The notes under the pieces were generated by a model. It worked only from the letters and a program-made list of their open reading frames with translations, was not told the DNA's origin and did no database searches. Positions 1-9,370 of a stretch of 64,000 nt of DNA are shown piece by piece. The stretch's first letter is position 1. Every line of letters begins with the position of its first letter. Both the position numbers and the translations under genes were made by a program. The stretch comes from Longimicrobiales bacterium (GTDB lineage: Bacteria; Gemmatimonadota; Gemmatimonadetes; Longimicrobiales; Gaopeijiaceae), in assembly GCA_028823235.1 (NCBI GenBank), contig JAPKBW010000006.1, positions 124,001 to 188,000 of the forward strand, given 5' to 3'.

Positions 1-195
1 GCTAGGGGCGGGCGGGGAGGCGACTTCGGCGCCGCTCGGAGCCAGCGCCGTGCACCGACTCCCAGATAGAGCCGAGATGCCCCGACACAGAACGCTCCAA
101 ATCAGGGAGCACTCACGGAATCCCGCTGACGTCCGCGCACCTCGTCACGGGCCCGACGCCCCATCCGGCCAAGCTCGGGCGGAGCATTTTCCTGT

Positions 196-2097
196 TTAGT
201 TGTTCTCCCTGAGCCACTTCCGTAGGTCGCCCAAGTCATACTGACCATTAGCGTTGCCCACTTCATCGAGATATGCGGCTTCACCTGGGGTGATACCCGC
301 TCGATCCGACTGCAGGAACTGCTGGAACAGATCGGGGACCTTCACAGTCCATTCCCCGGTCACGCTCACCGAAATGGTGACCTCATTCGAGACGTTCCCT
401 CCTGAGTCTCGAACCGCAAACGAATACTCGAACGACCCTGCCTCTCTAAGCGATCCGGCCAGGAAGAGCTCATCACCCTTGGCCACGAACACAAATCCAT
501 CGGGCAGATCACCTACACCCTGATACGGACCCCTGCCACCGGCGATCCGAACGCCCGCGTAGAAGGTCTTGATCTCGGTGACTTCAAAATTATCAGTGGG
601 CTCGATCAGTCGTGGGGTCTTGCCGGTCGAGATCACGAGTCGCGCCCGATCTCCCACGACGGCCACCTCGTGCACCTGGACCGTGGACCAGCTGTTGTTG
701 GCCAGGCGCAGGGCGGGAGCCGTCTCGGCGTTCAGTGGATTGCTGACCCCACCGACGCCCCAGGCGTCGCCAATCTCGCCTCGGCTGCCACCCTCGGTGG
801 CCATGAGCAACAGGCTTCCGTTGTTGTCCTGTTCAAGCATCGTGAGAAAGTACGGATCGCCCGTCGAAGGGTTGGGGCGTCTCTCCGCGTTCGTGTCGTT
901 CTTATAGAGCAAGACGCCCGTGCCCGGGAGTTGGTAATCGAATCCGATCAGGTCCCGAAACTCCGCGATCAGGAACTCATCACCCGCATCGTCGAGCTGG
1001 AAGCGAAGCACCTCGCCCGACGTCTCGATCGGAAACAGCTCGATCTCCTCGTTCCAGACCTCGCCGACCTCGATGTAGTCCGTCCATCCAAGAAACTCTT
1101 TGGAGTAGCCGAGCATATGTGTCGGTCCGAATGGCTCCCGGTCATCCGTAACTGGACCGCAGCCCCACGAGCCCGCAGCCATCAATGCCCAGCACCCCAT
1201 CACCCAACGCCGCCCGTACGGTCCGGCACTGAAGTCGATCCAGTGGTACCAGTCAGGCAGCCCTAGGGCATGGCCGAACTCGTGGGTGATCACGCTGGCG
1301 TCTTGGACGCTCTCACCCTCGCAGTCCGACGCACTCTGGGTGATGTAGTCAAGCACCAGAATCAGCTCGCCGTTGATTCCCAAGTCATCTGTCTCGAATG
1401 GATCGCCGGACGACGTTCTAACACCGGACCGATGCGGCCAGATGGCCGGGCCTCCGCACGACGCGGCGATCTCGAGGAACTCGATCGTAATGACATCCAC
1501 AAAACCATCGTCGTCGCCACTGTTCGCTAGGCCATCGGGGCCATCATTGTCGTAGACGGCAAAGTCGATACTTGGGTCCAACTCGGTCAGTGCCTCGACG
1601 ATGTACTGACCAACCCGCGCGTCCGCCCCGAGGCTCTGCTCGGTTCCGACCACCTGAGCCATCGTGAGGGTGCTCCGGGCCCATCCATAGACATCGCCCG
1701 TCACGGTGAGCGCATCACCGGACATTTCCAGATATGACTCGGTAATCGTTCCGCGCTCCGAGGGCCCGTCGAAAAGAGACGCCTGCACCATCTCGCGTGT
1801 AATGTGCGGCTGAGCTGGCGAATCACTGAAGAGAGCAAGCACTACAGGCAGCCGGACTTCGCCGAACGATGACGTTCGGTCCGGAGTGACTCGATTGAAG
1901 AGAGCGCGCTCGAATTCATAGAGGTCAGGCGTCTGTTGAATCGACTGAAAATACGACTCTGGAAGTTGGATCCCCCTGCGTGCCGCGGCAGCCTCGATGT
2001 CCTGAGCGTCCACCAGATGCGGTGAGCCAACGAGACAGATCAGAGACAGGCCAAGGAGCACCGCACTCGAAGCACGCACCGACGGAAGCGCGCTCAT
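196..2097 (-). CDS. Secreted M6-family metalloprotease with dockerin-like C-terminus
   Basis: A 633-residue exported zinc endopeptidase related to immune inhibitor A. A signal peptide covers about residues 1-31 (cleavage near VDAQ). The zinc site is HEFGHALGLPDWYH near residue 270, the HExxHxxGxxD metzincin-like pattern of M6 enzymes. The last 35 residues contain LDEVGNANGQYDLGDLRKWL, a single EF-hand-like calcium loop followed by a helix, which resembles half of a dockerin. The start codon overlaps the stop of the upstream lipoprotein gene by four bases (ATGA), so the two are probably translated together. Likely role: digestion of external protein. The protease call is firm; the dockerin reading is tentative. 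Confidence 0.9.
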   Translation of the reverse strand: MSALPSVRASSAVLLGLSLICLVGSPHLVDAQDIEAAAARRGIQLPESYFQSIQQTPDLYEFERALFNRVTPDRTSSFGEVRLPVVLALFSDSPAQPHITREMVQASLFDGPSERGTITESYLEMSGDALTVTGDVYGWARSTLTMAQVVGTEQSLGADARVGQYIVEALTELDPSIDFAVYDNDGPDGLANSGDDDGFVDVITIEFLEIAASCGGPAIWPHRSGVRTSSGDPFETDDLGINGELILVLDYITQSASDCEGESVQDASVITHEFGHALGLPDWYHWIDFSAGPYGRRWVMGCWALMAAGSWGCGPVTDDREPFGPTHMLGYSKEFLGWTDYIEVGEVWNEEIELFPIETSGEVLRFQLDDAGDEFLIAEFRDLIGFDYQLPGTGVLLYKNDTNAERRPNPSTGDPYFLTMLEQDNNGSLLLMATEGGSRGEIGDAWGVGGVSNPLNAETAPALRLANNSWSTVQVHEVAVVGDRARLVISTGKTPRLIEPTDNFEVTEIKTFYAGVRIAGGRGPYQGVGDLPDGFVFVAKGDELFLAGSLREAGSFEYSFAVRDSGGNVSNEVTISVSVTGEWTVKVPDLFQQFLQSDRAGITPGEAAYLDEVGNANGQYDLGDLRKWLRENN

Positions 2098-2471
2098 CGG
2101 CTATACGCCAGGCTATAGGGGCGGACGTCTGCGCGAAGTGCGTCATCGGGCCCGGCGACCTGTGACACGACCCACGCAGGCAGGTCAGTGGTGTCCGTCA
2201 CCGCTACTTGGAATGCGAGGTCGCCGCCCACTTGGTTGATCAGTACCAACTGGGTTCCTTCGACGCTCGTCTCCGCATACGCCTCGGTGTTCCCAAGGCC
2301 CGTGATCTCCCCAACACCATCGCCGAAAAGAGATACCAGGGCAGCGCCCTCGGCGCCGTTCGGGCCGACCAGTGTCGCTGTCATTGTCCCAGGGCTCGAA
2401 ACCGGAGCTTGATCGGAACACCCGGCCGTAAACAAAAGGACGGCAAAGAACATGAGTCGCATCGTGCGCAT
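2094..2471 (-). CDS. Small lipoprotein coupled to the M6 protease
   Basis: A 125-residue predicted lipoprotein. Residues 1-18 form a lipoprotein signal peptide ending in the lipobox FTAGC. The mature part is about 107 residues and looks like one beta-rich domain: short alternating hydrophobic strands, the phrase LAFQVAVTDTTDLPAWVVSQ, and a final strand ending YSLAYSR. I cannot assign a family with certainty. The strand pattern and its pairing with a protease carrying a dockerin-like tail make a cohesin-like surface anchor plausible. It overlaps the protease gene by four bases. An AGGA about ten bases upstream could be the ribosome binding site. Confidence 0.75.
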   Translation of the reverse strand: MRTMRLMFFAVLLFTAGCSDQAPVSSPGTMTATLVGPNGAEGAALVSLFGDGVGEITGLGNTEAYAETSVEGTQLVLINQVGGDLAFQVAVTDTTDLPAWVVSQVAGPDDALRADVRPYSLAYSR

Positions 2472-2556
2472 CAGTGGAAATCCTGGGTGTCAGCCGATTC
2501 AAATCTTCTCTGAAAGCTACGCCGAGATGGACTGAACTGTTTCCGCTCCGGCTCCG

Positions 2557-4569
2557 TCAGGAGATCGGACGTTCCGTCGGCTGCATCTTCACGGCCCACA
2601 TTCCAGAGTTAATGTCGGCAAAGAAAATATTGCCCTTCCACGGCATCACACCCCAGGCAGCAGCAGCGTTCGGTATGTATCCCTGGGGATCGTACGCCTT
2701 GAACACGGAAAGCTCCCGGCCCTGTGTGTAGAGATTCCCCATCAGGTCGCCGGAGATGTCCACCATCCGAATGCCGCCTTCATAGTACGCCTGGTACAGG
2801 ATGTCATCCTCGACCCACATGTTGTGGGTGCCGTACTCACTCGCCTCGTATCGCGCGAGCTGAACGGGGTTCATCGGATCACTGAAGTCGACGATCTGCA
2901 CGTACCCCGACGTCGATCGCGGATACCCTCCCTTGCCGGTCTCCGGATCATACTGCTGTCGGTGGTCAGGGCCCGTCCCTTCCCATGCCAGCCCCTCTCG
3001 CTGTACGCGCTCATCACCGACGATCAACAGGAGGCGGCCCGTCGACTCTTGGTAGTAGGGGAAAACCGCATGGGTCGATCCGGTCGTCAGCGGGAAGGAC
3101 GTCACGAAAGTTGGATTCTCGATTGAGCCCCCGTAAGCACCATTTCCGACATCGACGACCACGACGCCCGTCTCCCATTCGGCCGAGTAGGCGAGTCCAT
3201 CATGAACCCATATGTCGTGAGCGCGTGAATCGGGATGGTTGTACTCGCTCACGTAGCGTGGGTTCTCCAAGTCGGCCATGTCGAGGATGACATACTTGTC
3301 ACCGCCCGCGAGCACGAAGAGATAGTCATTCGTCGCGTACATGTTGTGCACGCCACCGGTCACACCATTGCCCTCGAAGGTCGATGCGATAGTGGGATGG
3401 GCCGGGTTCGCCAGATCGAGAATCACGATCCCGTTGCGGCGGTTCGAGGCACCTTCCCGTGAGATTACGCCATATCGCCCGTCAGGGGACGCCTTCACGT
3501 CGTTCGTGGTCCGGGCGTCAACCTGAATTGAGTCGGTCTTAAAGATGTTCGATGGGTTGGTCACATCCCACACCATCGAGATTCCGTCACCGTACTTCGA
3601 GCCCGTCAGGCCGTAGTCTCTTCCGTCCACACCTTCCCAGATCCACAGGTCGGTGGTGAACACACGCGACTCGCGGCCCTGCCCCACGATCTCGAGCTTA
3701 CGGACAGCCTGTCGAGATATGACCCGATAAGAGTACTCGGCCCGTGCGCCGCCAGTCGACGCGACAGCGGTGAAGACACCGGGCACATCCGCGACAATCC
3801 GACCATCCACGATTTGAGCGGGACCGGCCGGCGCCACGATCGAGTCGTCAGGTTGATATAGGTAGCTCCAGGTAATCGGTGCGTCCTCGATCGGCTCGCC
3901 GTTGTTTGAAAAAGCCATCGCAGAGAAGGACTGAACGTCACCTGTGCGAACCTGCGCCTCACCGCCAGACAGCTCGAGGTGAGCGACGGAAGATGCGACT
4001 GCTGCGTGGGCGATCGTGGCGCGAACTCCTTCAACCGAACCCGTGATCGTGACCGACCCCGCACCGACCGCGCGCACGTTCCCGAACGCATCCACGGTCG
4101 CTACCGAAGGGTCCGATGACTCCCACTGGACTGCCGGGTACGGCCGCTGAGAGCCATCGGCGTGGAAGGCAGTCGCCCGATGCGCGATGCGTGCACCCAC
4201 CAGGAGACGCCCGTTGCCTGCGCTGACCTGAACCCGTTCCACTGCGGGCCAACCAACAACCACGGGCACCTGCAAAGTGACGGGATCGCTACCGTCCTCC
4301 GGAACACTCGACACAAAGATCTGATACTCGCCGGCGGCGAGCGCGGTGACGATTCCATTTGAGATCTGAACACCGCCACGGGCGCCACTCACCCTCAGGG
4401 GGGCGGGCACTGGTTGACCCATGGCGTCAAAAGCCGTGATTGTCAGCGACGCGGTAGCCCCAGCAGTCAGCTCCAAGCGCTCTGGCTCAGAACTAAGACG
4501 GGTTACGGTCTGAGCCATCGCCGGTTGGGCGACAAAAAAGGCAAATCCGAGCGCAAGCAGTCTTTTCAT
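2557..4569 (-). CDS. Secreted Ig-like (BIG2) and LVIVD-repeat beta-propeller protein
   Basis: A 670-residue exported protein with signal peptide residues 1-19 (cleavage after AMAQ). Residues 20-290 hold about three Ig-like domains; the second has the BIG2 signature WESSDPSVATVDAFGNVRAV. Residues 300-660 contain repeats such as GIVILDLANPAHP, YVILDMADLENPR and YVQIVDFSDPMNP, the LVIVD repeat that forms a beta-propeller. It is probably a periplasmic or surface binding or adhesion protein; no catalytic motif is visible. GAGGGG just upstream of the ATG is a good ribosome binding site. The gene stands alone on the minus strand, with a GC palindrome in its leader. Confidence 0.85.
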   Translation of the reverse strand: MKRLLALGFAFFVAQPAMAQTVTRLSSEPERLELTAGATASLTITAFDAMGQPVPAPLRVSGARGGVQISNGIVTALAAGEYQIFVSSVPEDGSDPVTLQVPVVVGWPAVERVQVSAGNGRLLVGARIAHRATAFHADGSQRPYPAVQWESSDPSVATVDAFGNVRAVGAGSVTITGSVEGVRATIAHAAVASSVAHLELSGGEAQVRTGDVQSFSAMAFSNNGEPIEDAPITWSYLYQPDDSIVAPAGPAQIVDGRIVADVPGVFTAVASTGGARAEYSYRVISRQAVRKLEIVGQGRESRVFTTDLWIWEGVDGRDYGLTGSKYGDGISMVWDVTNPSNIFKTDSIQVDARTTNDVKASPDGRYGVISREGASNRRNGIVILDLANPAHPTIASTFEGNGVTGGVHNMYATNDYLFVLAGGDKYVILDMADLENPRYVSEYNHPDSRAHDIWVHDGLAYSAEWETGVVVVDVGNGAYGGSIENPTFVTSFPLTTGSTHAVFPYYQESTGRLLLIVGDERVQREGLAWEGTGPDHRQQYDPETGKGGYPRSTSGYVQIVDFSDPMNPVQLARYEASEYGTHNMWVEDDILYQAYYEGGIRMVDISGDLMGNLYTQGRELSVFKAYDPQGYIPNAAAAWGVMPWKGNIFFADINSGMWAVKMQPTERPIS

Positions 4570-4591
4570 GGTCCCCTCAACAACAGCGAGC

Positions 4592-4609
4592 GGCCCGCGC
4601 GCGCGGGCC
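4592..4609. repeat. 18-base perfect GC palindrome
   Basis: GGCCCGCGCGCGCGGGCC is its own reverse complement. It lies 22-40 bases upstream of the LVIVD gene start, in that gene's leader, so it could form a hairpin in the leader RNA. It has no T-tract that would make it a terminator for that direction. Confidence 0.6.
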
Positions 4610-5227
4610 TTCAGGCTTTTGTGTTAACCGGCATCTATTCCTGCCGCAATGCGTTCCTAGCGTCAGTCCGGGTGACCCGCAGTGCCAGAACGAGGATGGC
4701 TCCCCGACAGGTCGGGCAGGCACAAGCTGAGCGCCGGCCGCATAAGACAGGAGTGGTGCGTAACGCGCCCACAGCTGTTCCTTGCTCGGTATGGATGTCT
4801 GGGTAGGTCCGCTCGAGATCAGTGGCAAGGCCATCCAACGTGACGGCGGACTGATGATGAGTGACGCTGCCGGCGCGACCAAGATGCTCGGTCGTCTGTC
4901 CCGCTCAGCGTCGTGAGGGACAGCCACAAGCCTACGGGAGCTGGTCGGCGACCGCCGTTGTAATGGGGTGGTCCTGCGCCGGTGACCGTCTTACCCCGCC
5001 GTTCACACGGTTCGTTCTGCCGAAACCGTGGGGATCCTCACTCCTGCAGTCCGCCCATATGCGATAAGTCACTACACCGACCGGGGCTCCGCTGAGATCG
5101 TCGCACTCCGCTCCGAACGAGATTTCACGCAAACGTGGCAGGCCGGAGGGGTCTACGTAAGGCGCATTATAATATTCCGTAAGTGGGAGTAAGTGGCGCC
5201 TCTCATCACAAAATAAGCCCAGCCGGA

Positions 5228-5245
5228 ATAGAATGCGCATTCTAT
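5228..5245. promoter_or_regulatory. 18-base perfect palindrome, possible operator
   Basis: ATAGAATGCGCATTCTAT is perfectly self-complementary and lies in an AT-rich pocket 530 bases upstream of sufC. Its half-site AGAAT/ATTCT recurs in the shorter palindrome directly upstream of sufC, with one base between the arms instead of four. The regulator is unknown. Confidence 0.4.
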
Positions 5246-5671
5246 ATCTATTGCTACACTTCCAATGCCCCCTTACAGCTGGAACAGCAGCACTTTCACG
5301 ACGCTGGCTGCGGGCGAAGTCACTCCCAGGTCCTGGACGCGCATCCGAGGTCTTCTACCCATCCCCTCAACCCACCCATTAGGCCCGACTGGCGGGCGGG
5401 CCTGCCCATCGAGCGGGTCCCGCGGTTCTTTGCAACTTGCAAACCGCGAGCTCGTGGGCGATGTGCGCCCACGACTCGGGCCTGAGTCCCGGCACCCAGG
5501 CTCACGGTGCCACCGGTGACTTCATCCACGGCCTTGGCGACCTCCATTTGAGGCTGAGGTCGCTTGCCCTCGGGGCCGAGGACGGAGGCCCGCGCGCTAG
5601 CGCCCTTAGGCGGCCTAGGCATCGCTGAAAAATCCCCAAGATTCAGGCGTCTCAGCGCCCTCCTCGTCCGG

Positions 5672-5700
5672 TTGACCCCTCTAGTTTACATGTCTAGCTT
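5672..5700 (+). promoter_or_regulatory. Possible sufC promoter
   Basis: TTGACC (5672-5677) and TAGCTT (5695-5700) are separated by 17 bases, about 75 bases upstream of the sufC start. The -35 is close to consensus and the -10 is weak, as expected for a regulated promoter. Confidence 0.35.
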
Positions 5701-5715
5701 TCGGCTCCTGAAACA

Positions 5716-5728
5716 AAGAATCATTCTT
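5716..5728. promoter_or_regulatory. Possible Fur/PerR-type operator upstream of sufC
   Basis: AAGAATCATTCTT is a 6-1-6 inverted repeat located 48 bases upstream of the sufC ATG and just downstream of the proposed promoter. Its core AAT-N-ATT matches the centre of the Fur-family 7-1-7 box. A repressor bound here would block transcription of the iron-sulfur operon, which fits iron or peroxide control. This is an inference from sequence symmetry. Confidence 0.4.
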
Positions 5729-5775
5729 GATAAGCGGCGCCTCCGGGCTCCGCTTCATTTGTCTCCGAGGTACGG

Positions 5776-6567
5776 ATGAGCGACGCACCGATACTCAGTG
5801 TAGAGGGCCTCGAGGCCCAAGTAGCCGAAGGTGAGCTCGGGATTCTCAAGGGCGTGAACCTCAAGATCGGAAAGGGTGAGATCCATGCGATCATGGGGCC
5901 CAACGGGTCTGGCAAGAGCACGCTCGCCAAAGTGATCGCGGGGCATCCCAGCTACGAGGTCACCAGCGGGAAGGTGACGTTCCGCGGAGAAGACCTGTTG
6001 GAGCTTGAAGTCGACGAACGCTCGCAGGCCGGAGTTTTCCTAGCCTTCCAGTATCCACTGGAAATCCCGGGCGTCTCGATCGCGAACTTCCTCCGTACCG
6101 CAGTGCAGGCTCATCTCCCAGAGGGTGAAGAGCTCGACATCTTCGATTATGCGGACATGCTCACCGAGCGCATGGAGATGCTGGAGATGGATCTCTCCTT
6201 TGCCGAGCGTCATGTAAACGACGGGTTCAGCGGCGGGGAGAAGAAGCGCAATGAGATCCTTCAGATGGCCATGCTAAAGCCCAAGCTCGCCGTCATGGAT
6301 GAGACGGATTCCGGTCTCGACATCGATGCGCTCAAGATCGTCGCGAACGGCGTGAACAAGCTGGTCGAAGAAGATCCCGAGATGTCGGTACTGCTCATCA
6401 CGCACTACCAGCGCCTTCTCGACTACATCAAGCCGGACTACGTCCACGTCATGGTGGACGGTCGGATCGTACAATCCGGTGGCCCCGAAGTCGCACTGGA
6501 ACTCGAGGCCGACGGCTACAAGGAGTACGAGGACGCCGAAGCAGCAGCCAACGCCGCCGGATCTTGA
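5776..6567 (+). CDS. sufC: Fe-S cluster assembly ATPase SufC
   Basis: A 263-residue ABC-type ATPase of the cytosolic SufBCD scaffold. Walker A is GPNGSGKST at residues 41-49, the ABC signature FSGGEKKR is near residue 151, and the Walker B/D-loop is MDETDSGLD near 177; ETDSGLD is the SufC hallmark. Length is normal (about 250). It is first in a plus-strand operon sufC-sufB-sufD-Rieske-sufS-sufU. The protein powers conformational change in SufB/SufD during [4Fe-4S] assembly. The C-terminal tail is acidic and alanine-rich. Confidence 0.98.
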   Translation: MSDAPILSVEGLEAQVAEGELGILKGVNLKIGKGEIHAIMGPNGSGKSTLAKVIAGHPSYEVTSGKVTFRGEDLLELEVDERSQAGVFLAFQYPLEIPGVSIANFLRTAVQAHLPEGEELDIFDYADMLTERMEMLEMDLSFAERHVNDGFSGGEKKRNEILQMAMLKPKLAVMDETDSGLDIDALKIVANGVNKLVEEDPEMSVLLITHYQRLLDYIKPDYVHVMVDGRIVQSGGPEVALELEADGYKEYEDAEAAANAAGS

Positions 6568-6602
6568 TCCGCGCAGCTGACCTGGACTAGAGGACCCTCC
6601 CG

Positions 6603-8018
6603 ATGCCTAGCAACGATACGATCCAGGACCTCAATCTCGACGAATATAAGTACGACTTCGTCACAGAGAGCGAGCCCGTTTTCCGCGCCCAAAAAGGGCT
6701 GTCTGAAGAAGTCGTCCGTCAGATCTCCGCGCACAAGGATGAGCCGGCGTGGATGCTCGAATTCCGGCTCAACGCTCTGAAGGTTTATGAGTCTAAGCCG
6801 ATGCCCAAGTGGGGCGGCGACCTAGACGACCTCGAGAACGTGCTCGACGAGATCTACTTCTACGTGCGCCCGCAGGATCAGATGGAGAGCTCGTGGGACG
6901 ACGTACCTGACAAGATCAAGGACACATTCGAGAAGCTCGGCATCCCCGAGGCAGAGCGTGAAGTCCTCGCCGGTGTGGGCGCTCAGTACGAGTCCGAGAT
7001 GGTCTACCACTCGCTGCGTGAAGAGTGGTCCAAGCAGGGCGTCATCTTCGATTCGATTGAAGACGGCCTGAAGAACCACCCAGAGCTCTTCCGGGAGCAC
7101 TTCGGCACAATCATTCCGACCGGAGACAACAAGTTCTCGGCCATGAACGGAGCGGTCTGGTCCGGTGGATCCTTCGTGTACATCCCGAAGGGCGTATCAC
7201 TCGACACACCGCTGCAGGCCTACTTCCGCGTGAACCAGGAGCGGATGGGCCAGTTCGAGCGTACGCTCATCATCGTCGATGAGGGCGCGCAGGCTCACTA
7301 CATTGAGGGGTGCACCGCCCCGGTCTACTCGACCGAGTCGTTCCACTCCGGCGTCATCGAAATCATCGTGAAGGACAACGCCCGGTTCCGATACACCACG
7401 ATCCAGAACTGGTCGAACAACATGTACAACCTGGTCACTCAGCGTGCGGTCGTAGGCGCTGGCGGCAACATGGAGTGGCTCGACGGGAACCTAGGGTCGA
7501 AGCTGACCATGAAGTATCCGTCCTGCTATCTCATGGGCGAGGGTGCCCACGGTGAGATTCTCTCTATCGCCTACTCGGGTGACGGGCAGCATCAGGATAC
7601 CGGCGGTAAGGTCGTTCACGCGGCCCCGCACACAACGTCTTCCATCGTGTCGAAGTCGATTTCAAAAGGGACCGGACGCTCGACGTACCGTGGGCTCCTC
7701 AAGGTTCACAAGGGAGCGCACCACGCCCGCTCGAACGTCGAGTGCGATGCGCTACTGATCGACGACACGTCGAGGACCGACACCTACCCATACATCGAGA
7801 TCGAGGAGAACGACGCGAACGTCGGTCATGAGGCCTCTGTCTCGAAGATCGGCGAGGAGCAGCTCTTCTATCTGAAGAGCCGGGGCATCGCCGAGGACGA
7901 GGCGATGGCCATGATCGTGCGCGGCTTCATTGAGCCGATCGCAAAGGAACTCCCGCTCGAGTACGCGGTTGAGCTGAACCGCCTGATCGAGCTAGAGATG
8001 GAAGGGTCGGTAGGCTGA
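6603..8018 (+). CDS. sufB: Fe-S cluster assembly scaffold SufB
   Basis: A 471-residue SufB. Typical blocks include [59 protein letters not shown] and [20 protein letters not shown]. The cysteine in the EGCTAP block and the C-terminal His/Glu region belong to the sulfur transfer and cluster assembly site. Length is normal (about 470). The gene begins 35 bases after sufC and its TGA overlaps the sufD ATG (TGATG), indicating coupled translation with its partner. Confidence 0.98.
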   Translation: MPSNDTIQDLNLDEYKYDFVTESEPVFRAQKGLSEEVVRQISAHKDEPAWMLEFRLNALKVYESKPMPKWGGDLDDLENVLDEIYFYVRPQDQMESSWDDVPDKIKDTFEKLGIPEAEREVLAGVGAQYESEMVYHSLREEWSKQGVIFDSIEDGLKNHPELFREHFGTIIPTGDNKFSAMNGAVWSGGSFVYIPKGVSLDTPLQAYFRVNQERMGQFERTLIIVDEGAQAHYIEGCTAPVYSTESFHSGVIEIIVKDNARFRYTTIQNWSNNMYNLVTQRAVVGAGGNMEWLDGNLGSKLTMKYPSCYLMGEGAHGEILSIAYSGDGQHQDTGGKVVHAAPHTTSSIVSKSISKGTGRSTYRGLLKVHKGAHHARSNVECDALLIDDTSRTDTYPYIEIEENDANVGHEASVSKIGEEQLFYLKSRGIAEDEAMAMIVRGFIEPIAKELPLEYAVELNRLIELEMEGSVG

Positions 8019-9370
8019 TGAGCGACGGAACGATGACGCAACAGGGTGAAGGCGTGACCGAGGCGCTGAACGCGAGTGCGGTCGATCGAATCGGAATGTC
8101 GGAGCCAGAATGGCTCAGCGCACGACGGATGCACGCGTGGGATGTGTACGAACAGACCCCGATGCCGACGACCCGGCTCGAGGAGTGGCGGTACACGGAC
8201 CTGAAGAAGAAGCTGGACCTGGACGCTCTCCGTCTCCCCGAGATCGAGCCGGCCGACAACGACCCCGAGACGTGGCCCTCGCTTCTCCGTGCGACCTTGG
8301 ATGAGGATCACGAAGCTTCGGGTCACATCGTATTGATCGACGGTCACGTTGTGCACTCGGACCTCAACGCAGATCTGGCGAGCCAAGGCGTGATCCTTAT
8401 GTCGCTTCACGAGGCCGTCGCCCAGCACGCCGACCACGTGCAGAAGCACCTCGCCACAAATGCTGTGCCCGCCGAGGATGGGAAGTTCGCCGCCCTGAAT
8501 GCAGCGCTCTGGGCAGACGGAATCTTTTTGTATGTGCCACGCGGCGTATCGCTCGATCTACCGGTGCGTGTCACTCGGTGGATCAGCGAGTCGGGTGCCG
8601 CGCTCTTCAGCCGTGTACTGATCGTTGCTGAGGCACAGAGCCAGGTGTCCTATGTCGACGAAGTCGTTTCTGACGACTTCGTCGCACAGACCTTCACCTC
8701 CACCGCAGTCGAGGTGATCGCGGAGCAGGCATCACAGGTTCAGTACGTAGCGGTGCAGCGGCTCGGTCGCGGCGCCTTCTATCATTCGGTACAGCGGACG
8801 CTCGCTCAGCGTGACGCCAAGCTGGACACACTGAACGTGGCACTTGGTGCTTCCGTGACGCGTGTCGACCTCAACGCAAAGCTACTCGGACCCGGCGCCA
8901 GTTCGGACATGCTCGGGCTCTACTTCGGCGATGGGCAGCAGCACTTCGACTTCAATACGAGCCAGGATCACATCGAGCCCCACACGGGCAGTGACCTGCT
9001 CTATAAAGGCGCGCTCGACGGAAACAGCCGCGCGGTCTTCCGTGGCATTATCCGAGTACACAAGGATGCGCAGCGAAGCGACGCCTACCAGACGAACAGA
9101 AATCTCCTGTTGTCGAACGGCGCGCGCGCAGACTCGCTTCCGAACCTCGAGATCGAGGCCGACGACGTGAAGTGCTCACACGGCGCGACCGTAGGTGAGC
9201 TCGACTCCGAGGCGAAGTTCTACCTGATGAGTCGCGGGCTCGACCTCGTGCAGGCCGAACGACTCGTCGTTCAGGGATTCCTTGGTGAAGTCCTCGCGAA
9301 GCTCCCCCTCGGCGGTGTTGTCGAGAAGGTCGGACGTGTCATCGAGGAGAAGCTTGCCCAGCACGGGTGA
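8018..9370 (+). CDS. sufD: Fe-S cluster assembly protein SufD
   Basis: A 450-residue SufD, the paralogue and partner of SufB in the SufBC2D complex. Recognisable blocks are TRLEEWRYTDLKK near the N-terminus, FAALNAALWADGIFLYVPRG, and the C-terminal LPNLEIEADDVKCSHGATVG with the conserved cysteine/histidine of the SufB-SufD interface, followed by KFYLMSRGLDLVQAERLVVQ. The start overlaps the sufB stop by one base, and its TGA overlaps the GTG of the downstream Rieske gene, so translation is coupled on both sides. Confidence 0.97.
   Translation: MSDGTMTQQGEGVTEALNASAVDRIGMSEPEWLSARRMHAWDVYEQTPMPTTRLEEWRYTDLKKKLDLDALRLPEIEPADNDPETWPSLLRATLDEDHEASGHIVLIDGHVVHSDLNADLASQGVILMSLHEAVAQHADHVQKHLATNAVPAEDGKFAALNAALWADGIFLYVPRGVSLDLPVRVTRWISESGAALFSRVLIVAEAQSQVSYVDEVVSDDFVAQTFTSTAVEVIAEQASQVQYVAVQRLGRGAFYHSVQRTLAQRDAKLDTLNVALGASVTRVDLNAKLLGPGASSDMLGLYFGDGQQHFDFNTSQDHIEPHTGSDLLYKGALDGNSRAVFRGIIRVHKDAQRSDAYQTNRNLLLSNGARADSLPNLEIEADDVKCSHGATVGELDSEAKFYLMSRGLDLVQAERLVVQGFLGEVLAKLPLGGVVEKVGRVIEEKLAQHG

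Larger units (their letters stand above)
4570..5671. other. Gene-poor intergenic region (about 1.1 kb)
   Basis: I find no convincing gene here. Short open frames exist on both strands (for example 4577-4927 and 4932-5240 minus), but they have no start context, no recognisable domain and odd composition. The region holds a GC-rich palindrome near the LVIVD gene, a consensus TATAAT at 5168-5173 without a matching -35, an 18-base palindrome at 5228-5245 and the region leading to the SUF promoter. It could contain an unrecognised small RNA or decayed genes. Confidence 0.5.

Noticed and set aside
670-1266. 198-codon plus-strand frame
   Set aside because: Antisense shadow of the M6 protease; no ribosome binding site or domain. 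The high GC content at third codon positions creates long antisense frames throughout this window.
4577-4927. 116-codon minus-strand frame with clustered cysteines in an overlapping frame
   Set aside because: No start context, no domain and irregular composition. It is treated as part of the gene-poor region.
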